Assembly (NCBI GenBank): GCA_002529455.1
Contig: NYMS01000062.1
Coordinates: 114,513 to 178,512, forward strand
Direction: 5' to 3'
Length of the DNA: 64,000 nucleotides
From: Glycomyces fuscus
GTDB lineage: Bacteria > Actinomycetota > Actinomycetes > Streptosporangiales > Streptosporangiaceae
Shown: one piece after another, positions 61,806 through 64,000 of the stretch
Layout of the letters: every line of letters begins with the position of its first letter
Position numbering within the stretch: position 1 is the first letter of the stretch
Program-made: the position numbers and the translations under genes
Notes under the pieces: generated by a model
Databases searched by the model: none
Told to the model about the DNA's origin: nothing
What the model saw: the letters and a program-made list of their open reading frames with translations, nothing else

Positions 61806-63182
61806 ATGTCTCGGCCTCGGATCGTGGTGGTCGGCGCGGGCTTCGGTGGTCTCCACACCCTGCGCCACCTCGAACGCCGTATCCCGGCGGGCGCGGCGGA
61901 CATCGCCCTCGTCGCACCGCACGACTACATGCTCTACAGCCCCCTGCTGCCGCAGGTGGCCTCGGGGCTGCTCACGCCGCAGTCGGTCGCCATGTCGGTG
62001 CACCGGCTGACGCGGCAGACCCGGTTCGTCCCCGGGCACGCCGTCGGCGTGGACCCGGGGGACCGTGTGGTCGTCGTACGGCGTCCCACCGGCGAGCTCG
62101 CCCCGGTCCGCTACGACCGCCTGGTCCTGGCTCCGGGCGGGGTCACCCGCGCCTTCGACATCCCCGGCCTCACCGAGCACGCCTACGGCGCCAAGACGCT
62201 GGCCGAGGCGGTGCTCCTGCGCGACCACGTCCTGTCCCAGCTGGAACTGGCCAACGACAGCCGAGACCCGGTCGAGCGCGAGGAGCGCTGCCGCTTCATC
62301 GTCGTCGGCGGCGGCTACACCGGCGTCGAGACCGCGGCCTCGCTCATGCGCCTGTGCCAGGAGGCGGCCAAGCGCTACCCGGAGCTGCGCTCCGTGATCC
62401 GCTGGCACCTGGTGGACATCGCGCCCAAGGTACTGCCCGAACTCGGCGACCGCCTCGGTGACAAGGCGCTCGACCTGCTGCGCTCCATCGGCATCGAGGT
62501 CAAGCTCAAGGTGAGCGTGCGCGAGGTGACCGCCGACAAGGTGGTGCTCACCGACGGGCGCGCCCTGCCCTGCCGCACCCTCATCTGGACGGCGGGCGTC
62601 TCGCCCAGTCCGCTCATGGAGACCCTGGACAAGCCCACCCAGAAGGGCCGCCTGGAGGTCGGCGCCGACCTGCGGGTGCCCGGCCTCGACGACGTCTTCG
62701 CCGTCGGCGACGCCGCGGCGGTGCCCAACCTCTCGCACGAGGAGAGCGCCTACTGCCCGCCGACCGCCCAGTACGCCACGCGCCAGGCGGCCACCGTCGC
62801 CGAGAACGTGGTCGCGTCCGTGCTGGGGCGCCCGCTCAAGGAGTTCCGGCACAGGGACATGGGGCTGGTCGTGGACCTGAGCGGGAACGACGCGCTGGCG
62901 CGCGTGATGCAGATGGAGCTGAGCGGGCTGCCCGCGCTGGGCGTCACCCGCGGCTACCACCTGATGGCGGTGCCCTCCGCGACCGCGCGGGCCCGCATCC
63001 TGGCCAACTGGGGGATCCGCCAGTTCACCGGCGGCGACACCTCGCGCCTGGGGTTCGCCGACGGCGGGCGGCCGTCCTCGTTCGTGGCCAACGAGTCGGT
63101 CGACTACATGGACGCGGAGACCTCCCACCGGGAGGGCGCGCGCCTGCTGGAGAACCTGCACGCGCGCTACGGCGAGCACTGA
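61806..63182 (+). CDS. NAD(P)/FAD-dependent oxidoreductase, NDH-2-like NADH dehydrogenase
   Basis: This 458-residue two-dinucleotide-fold flavoprotein has the FAD site VVVGAGFGGLHTLRHL (residues 6-21), the NAD site FIVVGGGYTGVETAASLM (about 160-177) and the second FAD motif VPGLDDVFAVGDAAAVP (about 290). These are the blocks of type II NADH:quinone oxidoreductases, which pass electrons to menaquinone without pumping protons. No membrane helix is obvious beyond amphipathic C-terminal segments, as usual for NDH-2. ATG 61806 follows aaggag. Relatives include carotenoid-unrelated disulfide reductases, so the quinone role is inferred. Confidence 0.85.
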   Translation: MSRPRIVVVGAGFGGLHTLRHLERRIPAGAADIALVAPHDYMLYSPLLPQVASGLLTPQSVAMSVHRLTRQTRFVPGHAVGVDPGDRVVVVRRPTGELAPVRYDRLVLAPGGVTRAFDIPGLTEHAYGAKTLAEAVLLRDHVLSQLELANDSRDPVEREERCRFIVVGGGYTGVETAASLMRLCQEAAKRYPELRSVIRWHLVDIAPKVLPELGDRLGDKALDLLRSIGIEVKLKVSVREVTADKVVLTDGRALPCRTLIWTAGVSPSPLMETLDKPTQKGRLEVGADLRVPGLDDVFAVGDAAAVPNLSHEESAYCPPTAQYATRQAATVAENVVASVLGRPLKEFRHRDMGLVVDLSGNDALARVMQMELSGLPALGVTRGYHLMAVPSATARARILANWGIRQFTGGDTSRLGFADGGRPSSFVANESVDYMDAETSHREGARLLENLHARYGEH

Positions 63183-63235
63183 CGGGGGCGGCCCGGGCCC
63201 CGGCGACCCGGACCGCCGCGTCTTCGCCGGCCGGT

Positions 63236-64000
63236 CGCGGAGGTCGCCACGTCCGCCGCGGCCGGTCGTGCGCTGGCCCGCGGGGTGGTCGGGGTGGACG
63301 CCAACGCCGACCACCTGGCCGCCTGGCGGCTGGACGCCCACGGCAACCCGGTCGGCGTACCCACACCGCTTTGAGTTCGACCTGTCCGGCAGCGCGTCCC
63401 ACCGGGATGCGCAGGTACGCCATGCCCTGTCCCGGCTGCTGCGCTGGGCCAACGCACAAGGTGTGCGGGCCATCGCCATCGAGGACCTGGACTTTTCCGC
63501 GGACAAGTCCCGGGAGAAGCACGGACGCCGTAAGGAGTTCAGGAAGTTGATCAGCGGTTTTCCCACCGCCCGGCTGCGCTCCCGGTTGGCGTCGATGGCC
63601 CACACCCTGGGGGTGGCGGTCATCGCCGTGGATCCGGCTTATACCTCCCGGTGGGGTGCCCAGCACTGGCAAAACCCCTGTCCACCAAACGCAGGAAGGT
63701 CTCCCGGCACGATGCGGCCAGCATCGCGGTCGGGCGGCGCGCCCAGGGCCACCCGGTCCGGCGACGGACGGCACCGCCCCCACACCACCGGAGTGGTGGT
63801 GTGGGGCATCGGACCGCCCAGGCCGCACCGGGTAGTCATGGGCGTGAGGGAAACCGCCCACCCGTCACGGAGCGTGCACGCGATGCGCGTGGCCGGACGG
63901 GGCAGGAACGCGGTGACCCAGCCCATCCAGCACCGTTCGGGATGGGGCGCGGTGCCAGCGTGACCCCCGGGGTCACTTCTGATCACTGTTCAGGAACGGT
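63236..64000 (+). pseudogene. TnpB-related (IS200/IS605-type) transposase-associated remnant, 5'-truncated, frameshifted, cut by window edge
   Basis: Three frames join to one RuvC-like protein. Frame A (from about 63236) reads GVVGVDANADHLAAWRLDAHGNPVG with the first catalytic aspartate. It shifts near 63355 to frame B, HRFEFDLSGSASHRDAQVRHAL and AIAIEDLDFSADKSRE with the glutamate, then AVDPAYTSRWGAQHWQ. A single-base loss near 63675 shifts to frame C, STKRRKVSRHDAASIAVGRRAQG with the last aspartate, then a Pro/His/Arg tail still open at 64000. Family members are about twice as long at the N-terminus; here only 56 bases separate it from the preceding gene's stop. No transposase, terminal ends or guide RNA was identified. 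Confidence 0.75.

Overview
The window is very GC-rich chromosomal DNA with GTG/TTG starts, strong AGGAGG-type ribosome sites and many 4-base GTGA/ATGA overlaps. A split type IIA topoisomerase pair, an SsgA-family sporulation regulator, F420-dependent and actinobacterial DUF families (DUF7455, DUF5998, DUF3145, DUF1707) and a CelR/CebR-type operator point to a filamentous actinomycete. Nocardiopsaceae (Nocardiopsis/Thermobifida relatives) is the best guess; this is inference from gene content only.

Layout. 1-10.3 kb: yaaA, a broken membrane-protein gene, a GNAT enzyme, a zinc-ribbon protein, then parE and parC flanking a cysteine desulfhydrase, a TPR protein and a beta-carbonic anhydrase. 10.6-22.5 kb: a secreted GH81 beta-1,3-glucanase with a CelR/CebR-like box, a RecQ helicase with a phosphoribosyltransferase tail, a PfkB sugar kinase, a GNAT/acyl-CoA-synthetase fusion, DUF5998, enoyl-CoA hydratase and an MBL hydrolase. 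22.5-26.2 kb: a three-gene module of ECF-like sigma factor, small protein and TPR-CHAT protease, the most interesting locus here. 26.4-34.3 kb: DUF3145, DUF1707, an ATP-grasp/inositol-phosphatase pair, PEBP, an F420 enzyme, a PucR regulator, a 48-bp tandem repeat and a lipoprotein. 34.5-42.1 kb: a six-gene sugar-acid operon (MFS transporter, zinc dehydrogenase, ManD, KDG kinase, mannitol-dehydrogenase-family enzyme, KDPG aldolase) with a divergent GntR regulator. It can be read as L-gulonate/D-fructuronate to D-mannonate to KDG to KDPG to pyruvate plus glyceraldehyde-3-phosphate.

42.3-48.2 kb: small membrane proteins, an AtaL-like/MarR divergent pair with two operator copies, five tRNA genes (Val-GAC, Cys-GCA, two Gly-GCC, and a separate Val-CAC), a Roadblock protein, aminodeoxychorismate lyase, an SsgA-like protein and a PGPGW membrane protein. 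48.6-55.4 kb: thrS, a 53-residue protein with an internal duplication, a membrane-anchored unknown, and an HTH-NB-ARC-TPR STAND protein preceded by a dense GAACAA/TTGTTC site array and a divergent 45-codon gene. 55.5-61.1 kb: an acyl-CoA dehydrogenase and a biotin-dependent acyl-CoA carboxylase (probably methylcrotonyl-CoA carboxylase) divergent from a TetR regulator over a perfect palindrome. 61.2-64.0 kb: a small secreted protein, an NDH-2-type dehydrogenase, and a truncated, frameshifted TnpB-related remnant running off the right edge.

Most gene ends carry strong GC-rich hairpins, often bidirectional between convergent genes. No CRISPR array, prophage, rRNA or intact insertion sequence was seen.
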